The position numbers and the translations under genes are program-made. A DNA stretch of 64,000 bases from Halobacterium hubeiense (lineage in GTDB: Archaea > Halobacteriota > Halobacteria > Halobacteriales > Halobacteriaceae), in contig NZ_LN831302.1 in the NCBI RefSeq assembly GCF_001488575.1, positions 2,418,001 through 2,482,000 of the forward strand. The letters run 5' to 3'. The notes below the pieces were generated by a model. That model worked only from the letters and a program-made list of their open reading frames with translations. It did not search any database and was not told the origin of the DNA. Below, in pieces: positions 8,530 through 16,617 of this stretch. How positions within the stretch are numbered: the first letter of the stretch is position 1; each line of letters starts with the position of its first letter.

Positions 8530-10527
8530 ATGGAGTTAGAGGCGATTCCGGGCGTGGGCGCGAAGACCGCGGAGTCGCTGCGGTCGCTCGACGACCCCGA
8601 GGACGCACTACGGCGCGGGGACGTGGCGGCGGTCGCGCGGGCACCGGGGGTCACTGACGGGCGGGCCGCGCGCATCGTCCGCGGCGCGATTCGCGCGCGC
8701 CACGACGACCCCGGCGGGTTCCTGGCGACGGACCGCGCCGGCGAGGTGTACGAGCGCGTGCTCGCGCTGCTGCAGGAGCGCGCGGTGACCGACTACGCGA
8801 GCCAGCGCCTGCGGACGTTCTACCCGAGCGCCGCCGAGTCCCGCATCGCGGAGGTCAACGAGTTCGCGGAGGCGGCGATGGAACGCGACCCCGACCCCGC
8901 GGTGCTGGACGCGCTGGACGGCGTCGCGCCGCTGTCGCGCGCTGAGGGGCTGGCGGTCCGGGACCGGTGTCTCGCAACGACCGACGCGGAGACGTACAGC
9001 GCCGCGCAGGACGCGTTCCCCGAGCTGTCCGTGGAGGTCGTCGAGGACGCCCGCGGGCTCGCGGACCTCGCGCGCGGCTACTCGACGGTCGTGGCGCTCG
9101 ACGAGGCGTTCACGGGCGTCGAAGTGGACGGCGACGTGCGCGTGGAACCCGACGCGCTGGAGCGCCCGGAGGAGGTCGTCCCCGAGCGCGTGCTCTCCTT
9201 CTTCGCGACGAACCGCGACCGCATCCGCGCCGCGGTCGCCGTCCACGAGGCCGCCGGCCTCGAAACGGACGTGGACCTCGACGAACTGGACGCGGCGCTC
9301 ACGCAACTCGACTCGGAGGGGTCGGTCACGGGCGACGACGAACTCGACCGGCTCTCGACGGCGGTGGACGACCTCGACGCGGCCGTCTCCACCGCCGAGT
9401 CGGTGGCGAACGACCACCTCCGGGAGGTCATCCAGGAGCAGGACGTCACTATCGAGGGGTCGGACCTCCTGAGCCTCGTGGAGCGCGGCGCGGGCGTGGA
9501 CAGCCTGCTCTCGCGGGAGCTCGCCGACGAGTACGCCGAGGCGGTGGACGCCGCGCGCGACCACCTCGTGGACGCGCTGGCGTTGCGCGACGGGGAGGCC
9601 AGCATCGCCGAGCAGGCGTTCGGCGACTCGCCGACGTTCCCCGTCGACCACGACCCGGAGGCCGTCTCGCGACTGCGCGAGGAGCTCACCGCGGCCCGCG
9701 ACCGCCGGAGCGCCGAGCGCAAGCGCGAGCTGGCGGCGACGCTGGCGGACCTCCGGGAGCCGACGCGCGAACTCGTGGAGCGCGCGCTCGAACTGGACGT
9801 GGAGCTGGCGGTCGCGCGGTTCGCCGACGACTTCGACTGCGTGCTCGCCGAGCGCGGCGGCCGCGGGTTCGCCATCGAGGGCGGGCGCTCGCCGATTCTG
9901 GACGTCGCCTTCGAGGCGGTCGAGCCCGTGGATTACGGCGTGGACGGCGTGGCGCTCCTGTCGGGCGTGAACTCCGGCGGGAAGACGAGCACGCTCGACC
10001 TCGTGGCGGTCGTGGTCGTGCTCGCGCACATGGGCCTCCCGGTGCCCGCCGAGTCCGCCCGCGTCCCCGAAGTCGAGGAACTGCACTACTACGCGAAGTC
10101 ACAGGGGACGCTTGACGCGGGCGCGTTCGAGGCGACGCTCCGGGACTTCGCAGGGCTCACCGAGGGCGCGGCGCGCAAGCTCGTGCTCGTGGACGAACTG
10201 GAGTCCATCACGGAGCCGGGCGCGTCGGCGAAAATCGTCGCGGGCATCCTCGAAGAACTCCACGAAGCCGGCGCCTCCGGCGTGTTCGTCTCCCACCTCG
10301 CGGGTGAGATTCGCGACCAGTGCGGGTTCGACGTGACCGTGGACGGCATCCGCGCGCGGGGGCTGGAGGACGGCGAACTGGTCGTCGAGCGCTCCCCCGT
10401 GAAAGACCACCTCGCGCGCTCGACCCCGGAACTCATCGTGGAGAAGTTAGCGACCGAGGGCGACGGGACGGGCGGAGACGGCGCGTCCGCGGGGTCGTTC
10501 TACGACCGACTGCTCGGGAAGTTCTGA
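8530..10527 (+). CDS. MutS-family ATPase (MutS5/MutS2-like) with N-terminal helix-hairpin-helix
   Basis: 665 residues. It opens with a helix-hairpin-helix motif (AIPGVGAKTAESL), followed by a helical region comparable to the MutS core and lever (from about 80 to 400, including a coiled-coil-like AARDRRSAERKRELAATLADL). The C-terminal ATPase has Walker A SGVNSGGKTST near residue 480, Walker B KLVLVDELES near 550, and GVFVSHLAGEI after it. The mismatch-binding N-terminal domain of MutS1 is absent, so it belongs to the MutS5/MutS2 side of the family, implicated in recombination or branched DNA rather than classical mismatch repair. No C-terminal Smr domain is present. A TATA box 29 nt before the ATG indicates a leaderless mRNA. 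Confidence 0.87.
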   Translation: MELEAIPGVGAKTAESLRSLDDPEDALRRGDVAAVARAPGVTDGRAARIVRGAIRARHDDPGGFLATDRAGEVYERVLALLQERAVTDYASQRLRTFYPSAAESRIAEVNEFAEAAMERDPDPAVLDALDGVAPLSRAEGLAVRDRCLATTDAETYSAAQDAFPELSVEVVEDARGLADLARGYSTVVALDEAFTGVEVDGDVRVEPDALERPEEVVPERVLSFFATNRDRIRAAVAVHEAAGLETDVDLDELDAALTQLDSEGSVTGDDELDRLSTAVDDLDAAVSTAESVANDHLREVIQEQDVTIEGSDLLSLVERGAGVDSLLSRELADEYAEAVDAARDHLVDALALRDGEASIAEQAFGDSPTFPVDHDPEAVSRLREELTAARDRRSAERKRELAATLADLREPTRELVERALELDVELAVARFADDFDCVLAERGGRGFAIEGGRSPILDVAFEAVEPVDYGVDGVALLSGVNSGGKTSTLDLVAVVVVLAHMGLPVPAESARVPEVEELHYYAKSQGTLDAGAFEATLRDFAGLTEGAARKLVLVDELESITEPGASAKIVAGILEELHEAGASGVFVSHLAGEIRDQCGFDVTVDGIRARGLEDGELVVERSPVKDHLARSTPELIVEKLATEGDGTGGDGASAGSFYDRLLGKF

Positions 10528-10614
10528 GCGGAATCCGCTGGTTCGCGGGTTCTCGGCGGCGAACGCCGGTTCTGTGGCGAAGGGTTAAGTGGTTGCCCGA
10601 GCGTGGTGAAAGTG

Positions 10615-11739
10615 ATGGACGACGACCCCGAGGAGGGGATGCTGGGGTGGGACGAATCCGTGTTCCGGGACGAACACGTCCTCGAAATCGACTACGTCCC
10701 GGAGGTCTTCCAGCACCGCGAGTCCCAGCTCCAGACGCTGCAGTACGCGCTCCGCCCCGCGGTCCGGGGCAACCGCCCGCTGAACGTGATGGTGCGGGGG
10801 CCGCCGGGCACCGGGAAGACGACCGCGGTCCAGAAGCTGTTCGGGGAGCTGGGCGGCCAGCACGGCGTCCGCACGGTGCGCGTGAACTGTCAGGTGGACT
10901 CCACGCGGTACGCGGTGTTCTCCCGCATCTTCGAGGAGATTTTCGACTACGAGCCCCCCTCCTCCGGGATTTCGTTCAAGAAGCTGTTCGGGCAGGTCGC
11001 CGAGCGCATCGCCGACGACGACGAGGTGCTGGTGGTGGCCCTCGACGACGTGAACTACCTCTTCTACGAGGACGAGGCCTCCGACACGCTGTACTCGCTG
11101 CTGCGCGCCCACGAGACCCACTCGGGCGCGAAGGTCGGCGTCATCGTGGTGTCCTCGGACCTCGACTTGGACGTCATCGAGAACCTCGACGGCCGCGTGC
11201 AGTCGGTGTTCCGGCCGGAGGAGGCGTACTTCGCGTCCTACGACCGGGGCGAAATCACGGACATCCTCCGGGACCGCGTCGAGGTCGGCTTCCGGGAAGA
11301 CGCGGTGCCGACGACGGTGCTGGACCGCGTCGCCGAACTCACGGACGAGGCCGGCGACCTGCGCGTGGGCATCGACTTGCTGCGGCGCGCGGGCCTGCAC
11401 GCCGAGTCGCGCGCCAGCACCACCGTCGAACTGGAGGACGTGGAGGCCGTCTCCGAGAAGGCCAAGAACATCCACCTCTCGCGGAGCCTGCGCGCGCTCT
11501 CGGAGACGGAGCGGACGCTCGTGGAGACGGTCGCGGACTGCGACGGCGAGCAGGCCGGCGACGTCTACGACGCGTTCAACGACCGCACCGACCTCGGGTA
11601 CACGCGGTACACGGAGATCGTGAACAAGCTCGACAAGCTCGGGCTCATCGACGCCGAGTACGAGCAGCTCGACGGGCGCGGGCGCTCGCGGACCCTGCGG
11701 CTCACCCACGACCCCGAGGCCGTCAAGGAGCGGCTGTAG
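10615..11739 (+). CDS. Orc1/Cdc6 family replication initiator
   Basis: 374 residues. The AAA+ module has Walker A GPPGTGKTT (about 62-70), Walker B VVALDDVNYLF (about 140) and an arginine-rich sensor region. A C-terminal winged-helix domain covers roughly residues 285-374 (AGDVYDAFNDRTDLGYTRY). Archaeal Orc1/Cdc6 proteins bind origin recognition boxes and load MCM. Upstream in-frame GTG codons (10603, 10606) exist, but GGTTAAGTGG (10583-10592) places a transcription start close to ATG 10615, and GGTGA precedes that ATG. No origin-like repeats or AT-rich unwinding region were found in the 87 bp upstream, so this may be an orphan paralogue not tied to an adjacent origin. Confidence 0.92.
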   Translation: MDDDPEEGMLGWDESVFRDEHVLEIDYVPEVFQHRESQLQTLQYALRPAVRGNRPLNVMVRGPPGTGKTTAVQKLFGELGGQHGVRTVRVNCQVDSTRYAVFSRIFEEIFDYEPPSSGISFKKLFGQVAERIADDDEVLVVALDDVNYLFYEDEASDTLYSLLRAHETHSGAKVGVIVVSSDLDLDVIENLDGRVQSVFRPEEAYFASYDRGEITDILRDRVEVGFREDAVPTTVLDRVAELTDEAGDLRVGIDLLRRAGLHAESRASTTVELEDVEAVSEKAKNIHLSRSLRALSETERTLVETVADCDGEQAGDVYDAFNDRTDLGYTRYTEIVNKLDKLGLIDAEYEQLDGRGRSRTLRLTHDPEAVKERL

Positions 11740-11740
11740 C

Positions 11741-12253
11741 TCAGTTCTCGACCGACCGCACGCCGTCGAACAGCCCGGCGAGCCGGTCCAGTTCGCGCTC
11801 GTCGTGCGCCGCGGGGTCGGCGTGCACGTGGACGGTGCCGCCGGCGGCGCGCACGCGACCGCACAGCACCTGCAGGAAGCGGTAGGCGCGCTCCGTGTCG
11901 GCGTACTGGAGCAGCGTCGTCAGCGAGTCCACGCAGACGGCGGGCTCGGCGTCCTCCGGGAGGTCGCCGAGGCGCTCGGAGACCGCGATACCGAGGCCGG
12001 TGAGGTCACCGGGGTCGGCGACGGCGTTCGCGGCGTCGCCGTTGGGTTCGGCGGTGACGAAGCACGTCGGCGGGAGGGCGCCGTCGCGGGCGGCCCGCCA
12101 GTCCTCGGGCGGCCGGCGAAGCGAGACGACGAGCGCGGCGTCCGCGGCGGCGACCCGCTGGGTGCAGACGCGCGCGTCGTCCCCGGAGAGGCCTGGTGCG
12201 AGCACGAGCATCGCAGGCGCGTCCCGTGAGTCGGTGAGGGTGGCGTCGCTCAT
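11741..12253 (-). CDS. Haloarchaeal conserved protein, RecA/KaiC-like (DUF7504-like)
   Basis: 170 residues, convergent with the Orc1/Cdc6 gene (1 bp between stops). The strand-helix pattern with CVDSLTTLLQYADTERAYRF followed by VHVHADPAAHDERELDRLAG resembles the second half of a RecA/KaiC-type fold, where a hydrophobic strand ending in an acidic residue is Walker B-like. The N-terminus (AMLVLAPGLSGDDARVCTQR) has no intact P-loop, so ATP hydrolysis is doubtful. This matches the haloarchaea-specific DUF7504 proteins often labelled HTR-like. The long upstream in-frame extension is rejected because its composition is non-coding. The function is unknown. Confidence 0.65.
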   Translation of the reverse strand: MSDATLTDSRDAPAMLVLAPGLSGDDARVCTQRVAAADAALVVSLRRPPEDWRAARDGALPPTCFVTAEPNGDAANAVADPGDLTGLGIAVSERLGDLPEDAEPAVCVDSLTTLLQYADTERAYRFLQVLCGRVRAAGGTVHVHADPAAHDERELDRLAGLFDGVRSVEN

Positions 12254-12363
12254 GTGCGGTCGTCTCCCCTCGACTCCCGTAGTTATCCGCCGCTTACCGG
12301 AGTTCAGGCACCGGTTACGGTCGGTGCGTGGGTTTTTCCTCGGGGGTGGTCCACGGTATGGGT

Positions 12364-13038
12364 ATGAAGAACTCGGGCGGCGGCGACGCGGCGAAGCGGC
12401 GCGCGGGCGAGGCGGCGGCCGACGAGGTCGAGGACGGGATGGTCGTCGGGCTCGGCACCGGGAGCACGGCGGCGCACGCGATTCGCGCCATCGGCGAGCG
12501 CGGCCTCGACGTGGCGGGCGTGGCGACGTCCTATCAGTCGCGACAGCTCGCCATCGACGCGGGGATTCCGCTGACGACGCTGGAGGAGGCGTCGGTGGAC
12601 CTCGCCATCGACGGCGCCGACCAGGTGGCAGACGGGAATCTCGTGAAGGGCGGCGGCGCGGCGCACGCCCGCGAGAAGTACGTGGACGCCAGCGCGGACC
12701 GCTTCGTCGTCGTCGCGGACCCCTCGAAGGAGGTGGACGCGCTGGACTACCCGGTTCCGGTCGAAGTGCTGCCGGACGCGCGGCCGGTCGTCGCCAAGCG
12801 CGTGCGCGCCCTCGGCGGGGGGCCGGAACTGCGGGCCGCCGAACGCAAGGACGGCCCCGTGGTGACGGACAACGGCAACCTCGTGCTGGACTGCGCGTTC
12901 GGGGAAATCGACGACCCCGAGGAAGTGGCGGCGTCGCTGTCGGAACTCCCGGGCGTCGTCGAACACGGGCTGTTCGTCGGGCTGGCGGACGCTGTCTACG
13001 TGGGGACCGAGGATGGCGTGCGAGTGACGGACGCGTAG
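12364..13038 (+). CDS. rpiA: Ribose-5-phosphate isomerase A
   Basis: 224 residues. It interconverts ribose 5-phosphate and ribulose 5-phosphate; haloarchaea use it to supply nucleotide ribose. Family signatures: [13 protein letters not shown] (phosphate loop), [12 protein letters not shown] with the catalytic Asp pair, and [13 protein letters not shown] with the catalytic Lys region and following Glu/Arg. Start ATG 12364 ([13 protein letters not shown]) gives the usual length and lies 29 nt after GGTTTTTCC; ATG 12358 is two codons upstream behind GGTGGT and cannot be excluded. Confidence 0.95.
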   Translation: MKNSGGGDAAKRRAGEAAADEVEDGMVVGLGTGSTAAHAIRAIGERGLDVAGVATSYQSRQLAIDAGIPLTTLEEASVDLAIDGADQVADGNLVKGGGAAHAREKYVDASADRFVVVADPSKEVDALDYPVPVEVLPDARPVVAKRVRALGGGPELRAAERKDGPVVTDNGNLVLDCAFGEIDDPEEVAASLSELPGVVEHGLFVGLADAVYVGTEDGVRVTDA

Positions 13039-13082
13039 CTACGGGGCGTGGCGTCGCAAAAAACGGAAAGGGTCGAACCTCG

Positions 13083-13250
13083 TTACAGGTCGCGCGGCTG
13101 GACGGTCTTGCGACCGTTGGACTCGGCGCGAGCCGCGGCGTCTTCGAGGAGCTCGGAGACTTCTTCGTCGAGCGCCTCGTAGAAGTCGGAGGCAACGTTC
13201 TTGTCGTCGAGTTCTTCCTTCACAGCGGCCTTGACGATGAGGTCTGCCAT
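13083..13250 (-). CDS. Small histone-fold-like protein (DUF1931 family)
   Basis: 55 residues, MADLIVKAAVKEELDDKNVA to the C-terminal KTVQPRDL. The sequence matches the short haloarchaeal DUF1931 proteins, which adopt a histone-like or NF-YB-like helical fold (central SDFYEALDEEVSELLEDAAA, terminal TVQPRDL). It may dimerise and bind DNA; its role is not established. The upstream in-frame ATG at 13313 is rejected: a strong palindromic TATA box (CTTATAAG, 13275-13282) lies inside that extension, 28 nt before the chosen ATG. Confidence 0.85.
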   Translation of the reverse strand: MADLIVKAAVKEELDDKNVASDFYEALDEEVSELLEDAAARAESNGRKTVQPRDL

Positions 13251-13274
13251 ACGACCTGGTTTTTTCTTCGCCTC

Positions 13275-13282
13275 CTTATAAG
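13275..13282 (-). promoter_or_regulatory. TATA box of the DUF1931 gene
   Basis: CCTTATAAGG is a near-consensus archaeal TATA box and perfectly palindromic. Its centre is about 28 nt from the ATG at 13250, the spacing expected for a leaderless transcript. It is one of the strongest-looking core promoters in the window, consistent with an abundant chromatin-like protein. Confidence 0.75.
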
Positions 13283-13496
13283 GCTTCCCATAATATGCGG
13301 TCAGAACGGCCACTCACGCCTTCCTACAGGGGGCGAGCCCACTGAACGCTGGCCGAACGAGCCTGCGGCGGGGCACCCAGCACGAAGCGCGAACTCTCCT
13401 TCGAGTTTGGCGAAATTTTGTTCGAAATTGGGAAAACCCACTTATCGGTGTGCGGCGTACTGACACACACTGGCCGTCGCGCCAGAGACCACGACA

Positions 13497-13646
13497 ATGC
13501 CCCGCTGTGACCACTGCGACGCCCACGTCTCCGAGAACTTCGCGCGCGTGTTCGCCGACGAGGACGGTCGCCTCCACGCGTGCCCGAACTGTGCGGCGAA
13601 CGTCGGCATCGCCGAAGTGTCGAAAGACCGCGCCCGCCGGGCCTGA
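13497..13646 (+). CDS. Small zinc-finger protein (DUF7563-like)
   Basis: 49 residues, MPRCDHCDAHVSENFARVF then LHACPNCAANVG. Two CxxC knuckles (CDHC at 4-7 and CPNC near 29-32) form a one-zinc ribbon; the spacing is that of a haloarchaea-specific small protein family. The preceding 246 bp holds its likely promoter (CACTTATCGG at 13440-13449), giving a short leader, and the divergent DUF1931 promoter; nothing else was recognised there. The GIY-YIG gene begins 38 bp downstream. Role unknown; such proteins may bind nucleic acid or protein. Confidence 0.8.
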   Translation: MPRCDHCDAHVSENFARVFADEDGRLHACPNCAANVGIAEVSKDRARRA

Positions 13647-13684
13647 CCGAAACGCAGTCCTCGCCGCGGCACGTCGTCGCGAGC

Positions 13685-13942
13685 GTGCACTACGTCTACG
13701 TGGTGGAGTGCAGCGATGGCACCTACTACACGGGCTACACGACCGACGTCGAGCGCCGCGTCGCCGAGCACGACGCCGGCGACGGCGCGAAGTACACGCG
13801 CGGTCGCACCCCCGTCACGCTCCAGTACGTCGAGTCCTTCGAGACGAAGTCCGCGGCGATGAGCCGCGAGTACGAGCTAAAACAGCGCTCGCGCTCGCAG
13901 AAGGAGCGGCTCGTCGCCGGGCAGGACGACCCGTGGCCGTAG
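13685..13942 (+). CDS. GIY-YIG nuclease domain protein (UPF0213 type)
   Basis: 85 residues starting at GTG (VHYVYVVECSDGTYYTGYT). The GIY-YIG signature appears as YVV...YTGYT, followed by the conserved Arg in TTDVERRVAEH and a Glu in the last helix (REYELKQRSRSQKERLV). This short stand-alone type resembles the SLX1 catalytic fold and the bacterial YhbQ group; structure-specific DNA cleavage is plausible but unproven. ATG 13580 would extend it 35 residues into the zinc-finger gene in another frame; that segment lacks family similarity. It converges exactly on the flavin reductase gene. Confidence 0.85.
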   Translation: MHYVYVVECSDGTYYTGYTTDVERRVAEHDAGDGAKYTRGRTPVTLQYVESFETKSAAMSREYELKQRSRSQKERLVAGQDDPWP

Positions 13943-14509
13943 TCAGTTCCGCGGCTCCCGGTCGGCGAGCTCCCAGCGGTACGCGGCGTCCACGACGGCG
14001 CTCGCGAGGTCGTCGAGTCGCTGTGCGAGGTCGTCGTCGGTGAGGGCGCCGCCCTCGAAGTACCGCGAGGCGTTCCGTACGCCGACCTGCTCGGCGACCA
14101 CGTCGGCGTGGACGCCCCGCATCGTGACGCGCAGGTGGTCCAGCGGCGACGCGATGGTTCCGCCGCCCGCGACGACGACGAGGCCGACGGGCGTGTCCGT
14201 GTACTCGTCGAACCCGCAGTAGTCGTGGAAGTTCCGGAACGTCGAGGAGTAGCTGCTGTGGTAGTTCGGCGACCCGACGACGACGGCGTCCGCGGCGCAC
14301 ACGCGTTCGAGCAGCGCTTCGGCGTCCCCCGCGTCGGCGAGGTCGCGGTCGGGGTCGTACAGCGGCAGGTCGGCGGTCCCGAGGTCGATGTGGTCGGTGT
14401 CGGCGCCCGCGCGCTCGGCGGCGTCGAGGGCGTGCTCGATTGCCTGCCGCGTGTAGCTGGTGGCGCGTTGGCTGCCGGTGACGCCGACGACCAGCGGTGT
14501 GAACTCCAT
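13943..14509 (-). CDS. NADPH-dependent FMN reductase family protein
   Basis: 188 residues with a flavodoxin-like fold. FMN-phosphate binding is indicated by GVTGSQRATSYTRQA at the N-terminus and the second signature GSPNYHSSYSSTFRNFHDY around residue 75. Family members reduce FMN, quinones, azo dyes or chromate using NAD(P)H. It stands alone between convergent genes, so context gives no substrate. The 104-bp interval to the phosphohexomutase contains both divergent promoters. Confidence 0.9.
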   Translation of the reverse strand: MEFTPLVVGVTGSQRATSYTRQAIEHALDAAERAGADTDHIDLGTADLPLYDPDRDLADAGDAEALLERVCAADAVVVGSPNYHSSYSSTFRNFHDYCGFDEYTDTPVGLVVVAGGGTIASPLDHLRVTMRGVHADVVAEQVGVRNASRYFEGGALTDDDLAQRLDDLASAVVDAAYRWELADREPRN

Positions 14510-14613
14510 GCGTCCGGGTTCGGCGACGGCCGGTAAAACTCGACGTGGTCGCGCTCGCCGCGCCGACCGCGGGGACCGCAGGGGTTTTGACGCGACGCGG
14601 CGACGCTCCGCGC

Positions 14614-15984
14614 ATGGACGCCATCTCCTTCGGGACGGACGGCTGGCGGGCGACGCTGGACGTGTTCACGAGCGGGCGCGTCCGCTCGGTCGCACAGGCT
14701 ACCGCGGACTACCTCGCCAGCGAGGGCCACACGGGCGAGACGGTCGCGGTCGGCTACGACGCGCGCGAGACGTCGGCGGGGTTCGCGGAGGACGCCGCGG
14801 ACGTACTCGCGGCGAACGGCTTCGACGTGTTGCTCCCCGAGCGCGACTGCCCGACGCCGCTGGTCGCGCACGCCATCGTAGAGCGCGACCTCGCGGGCGC
14901 GCTGGTCATCACGGCCTCCCACAACCCACCGGAGTACAACGGCGTGAAGTTCATCCCCGAGGACGGCGCGCCCGCGCTCCCAGCGGTCACGGAGGCCATC
15001 GAGGCGAACCTCCGCGAGCCCGTCGAGGGCGCGCGGCAGGGCGAGGTCCGCGAGGCCGACCTCGTGACGCCGCACGCCGAGCACTGCCGCGACCTGATAG
15101 ACGCGGACCTCTCCGGACTGACTGTGGTGTACGACGCGATGCACGGGAGCGGCCGCGGCGTCACCGACGCCCTGCTGGAGGCCGCCGGCGCGGAGGTGAT
15201 TCGGGAGCGCTGCGAGCGCGACCCCGAGTTCGGCGGCACGCCCCCGGAACCGGACGAGGCGAACCTGCAGGGACTCGCGCTCGCCGTCGACGAGCACGAC
15301 GCTGACTTCGGCGTCGCCAACGACGGGGACGCCGACCGCGTCGCCGTCGTCACGCCCGAGCGCGGCGTCCTCGACGGGAACCGGTTCTACGCGCTCGCGT
15401 ACGACTACCTCCTCGAAGCCGACACCGGGCCGGCGGTCCGCACGGTCTCGACGACGTTCCTCGTGGACCGCCTCGCCGACGCCCACGACTGCGGGGTCGT
15501 GGAGACGCCGGTCGGCTTCAAGTGGGTCGCCGACGCGATGGGCGAGCACGACGCGCTGTTCGGCGGCGAGGAGTCCGGCGGGTACACGATGCGCGGGCAC
15601 GTCCGCGAGAAGGACGGCGTGCTGATGGCGCTGCTGGCGGCCGCCGCGGCCAGCGAGCGCGACCTCGACGACCGCCTCGATGCCATCGCCGACGAGTTCG
15701 GCGACATCCACCAAGACAAGGTGAGCGTGGACTGTCCGGACGACCGCAAGAGTGCGGTCCTCGACGAACTCGAAGACCGCCTACCCGACGAGGTGGCGGG
15801 CGTCCCCGTCGAGCGCGTCAACGACACGGACGGCTTCAAAATCCTCCTCGAAGACGGCTCGTGGCTGCTCGTCCGGCCCTCCGGCACGGAGCCGAAGATG
15901 AGGGTGTACGCGGAGGGCGACAGCCCCGAGCGCGTCGAAGCACTGCTGTCGGCGGGCCGCGACCTCGTCGAACCGCTAGTCTAG
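14614..15984 (+). CDS. Phosphohexomutase (phosphoglucomutase/phosphomannomutase family)
   Basis: 456 residues in the four-domain alpha-D-phosphohexomutase layout. The phosphoserine loop TASHNPPEYNG lies near residue 100, the Mg-binding DGDADR near 238, the sugar loop GEESGG near 318 and the phosphate-binding RPSGTEPKMRVY near 420. All key residues are intact. It interconverts hexose 1- and 6-phosphates, feeding glycan and nucleotide-sugar synthesis; glucose, mannose or glucosamine specificity cannot be read from the sequence. Start ATG 14614 follows a GGTTTTGAC box by 28 nt. Its 3' end overlaps the convergent GNAT gene by 9 bp. Confidence 0.92.
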   Translation: MDAISFGTDGWRATLDVFTSGRVRSVAQATADYLASEGHTGETVAVGYDARETSAGFAEDAADVLAANGFDVLLPERDCPTPLVAHAIVERDLAGALVITASHNPPEYNGVKFIPEDGAPALPAVTEAIEANLREPVEGARQGEVREADLVTPHAEHCRDLIDADLSGLTVVYDAMHGSGRGVTDALLEAAGAEVIRERCERDPEFGGTPPEPDEANLQGLALAVDEHDADFGVANDGDADRVAVVTPERGVLDGNRFYALAYDYLLEADTGPAVRTVSTTFLVDRLADAHDCGVVETPVGFKWVADAMGEHDALFGGEESGGYTMRGHVREKDGVLMALLAAAAASERDLDDRLDAIADEFGDIHQDKVSVDCPDDRKSAVLDELEDRLPDEVAGVPVERVNDTDGFKILLEDGSWLLVRPSGTEPKMRVYAEGDSPERVEALLSAGRDLVEPLV

Positions 15985-16380
15985 AACTCCTCGGTAGCGC
16001 TCGCCTCGCTTCTCGCAGTCGAAGCCAAGCGACTCGTAGAACGGCTTCACGTCCGGGTCGAAGTCCGCCGTCAGCGGCGTCCACTCGTCGGCGGCGTGCT
16101 CGACGAGCGCGGTACCGATGCCGTCCGCGCGCCGCCGCCGGCGCACGGCGATTGCTTCGACGTGGGCGCCTGTTTTGCGCTGGTTAGCTACGAGCGCGCC
16201 GACGATGCGGTTGTCGTCGTCCGCCACGACGACCGTGCCGGCGTCGATGCGGCGCTGCGCGGTGTCACCGGAGAGTTCGAGGTTCGCGCCGTCGAGCACG
16301 CGCATCACGCCGAGGTGGTCGCGGGCCGACGCCCGCCGCACCACCACGCCGCGCGGTCCCGTCGTCGGCACGCTACCCAC
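15976..16380 (-). CDS. GNAT family N-acetyltransferase
   Basis: 134 residues. The acetyl-CoA pyrophosphate loop is visible as RRRRRADGIGTALVEHA, preceded by the central strands IVGALVA and VEAIAV, and followed by the C-terminal PFYESLGF typical of GNAT enzymes. Translation appears to start at GTG 16380, whose codon overlaps the 3' end of samp2 by 8 bp; later GTG codons are possible starts because the family core begins at VVVRRAS. Operon position behind a ubiquitin-like modifier is suggestive, but the acceptor substrate is unknown. Confidence 0.83.
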   Translation of the reverse strand: MGSVPTTGPRGVVVRRASARDHLGVMRVLDGANLELSGDTAQRRIDAGTVVVADDDNRIVGALVANQRKTGAHVEAIAVRRRRRADGIGTALVEHAADEWTPLTADFDPDVKPFYESLGFDCEKRGERYRGVLD

Positions 16381-16570
16381 CCCGGATGAGCCGCAGCACG
16401 CGTACGTGCTCGGCGTCGACGGGCTGATCCTCGGGGACCGGCGTCCCGTCGACCATCACCGAGACCTCGTGCGGGCTCAGCTCGACTGCTTCGAGGAGGT
16501 CGGCGTACGTCTCGTCGGTCACGTCGAACTCGTGGGTGTCCTCGCCGACCACCTCGACGGTCACGCGCAT
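16373..16570 (-). CDS. samp2: Small archaeal ubiquitin-like modifier protein SAMP2
   Basis: 65-residue beta-grasp protein: MRVTVEVVGEDTHEFDV start, LSPHEVSVMVDGTPVPEDQP centre, and C-terminal VRVLRLIRGG. It ends in the diglycine that E1-like UbaA activates. The sequence pattern matches haloarchaeal SAMP2, which both tags lysines of target proteins and donates sulfur for tRNA wobble uridine thiolation. A single lysine-free tail is consistent with a C-terminal donor role. It is first in a two-gene unit with the overlapping GNAT gene. Confidence 0.93.
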   Translation of the reverse strand: MRVTVEVVGEDTHEFDVTDETYADLLEAVELSPHEVSVMVDGTPVPEDQPVDAEHVRVLRLIRGG

Positions 16571-16617
16571 GAGCGATAGTAGCCGACGGGCGGCCTTAGG
16601 AGCCGCGGTCGCGACGG

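Noticed and set aside
10528-10614. Replication origin beside the Orc1/Cdc6 gene
   Set aside because: Neither ORB-like repeats nor an AT-rich unwinding element is present in the 87-bp upstream gap or after the gene.
13735-15714. 659-codon minus-strand open frame over the phosphohexomutase and FMN reductase genes
   Set aside because: Overlaps two well-supported genes and shows repetitive R/V/D composition without motifs; its tail is also the wrong frame of the reductase gene.
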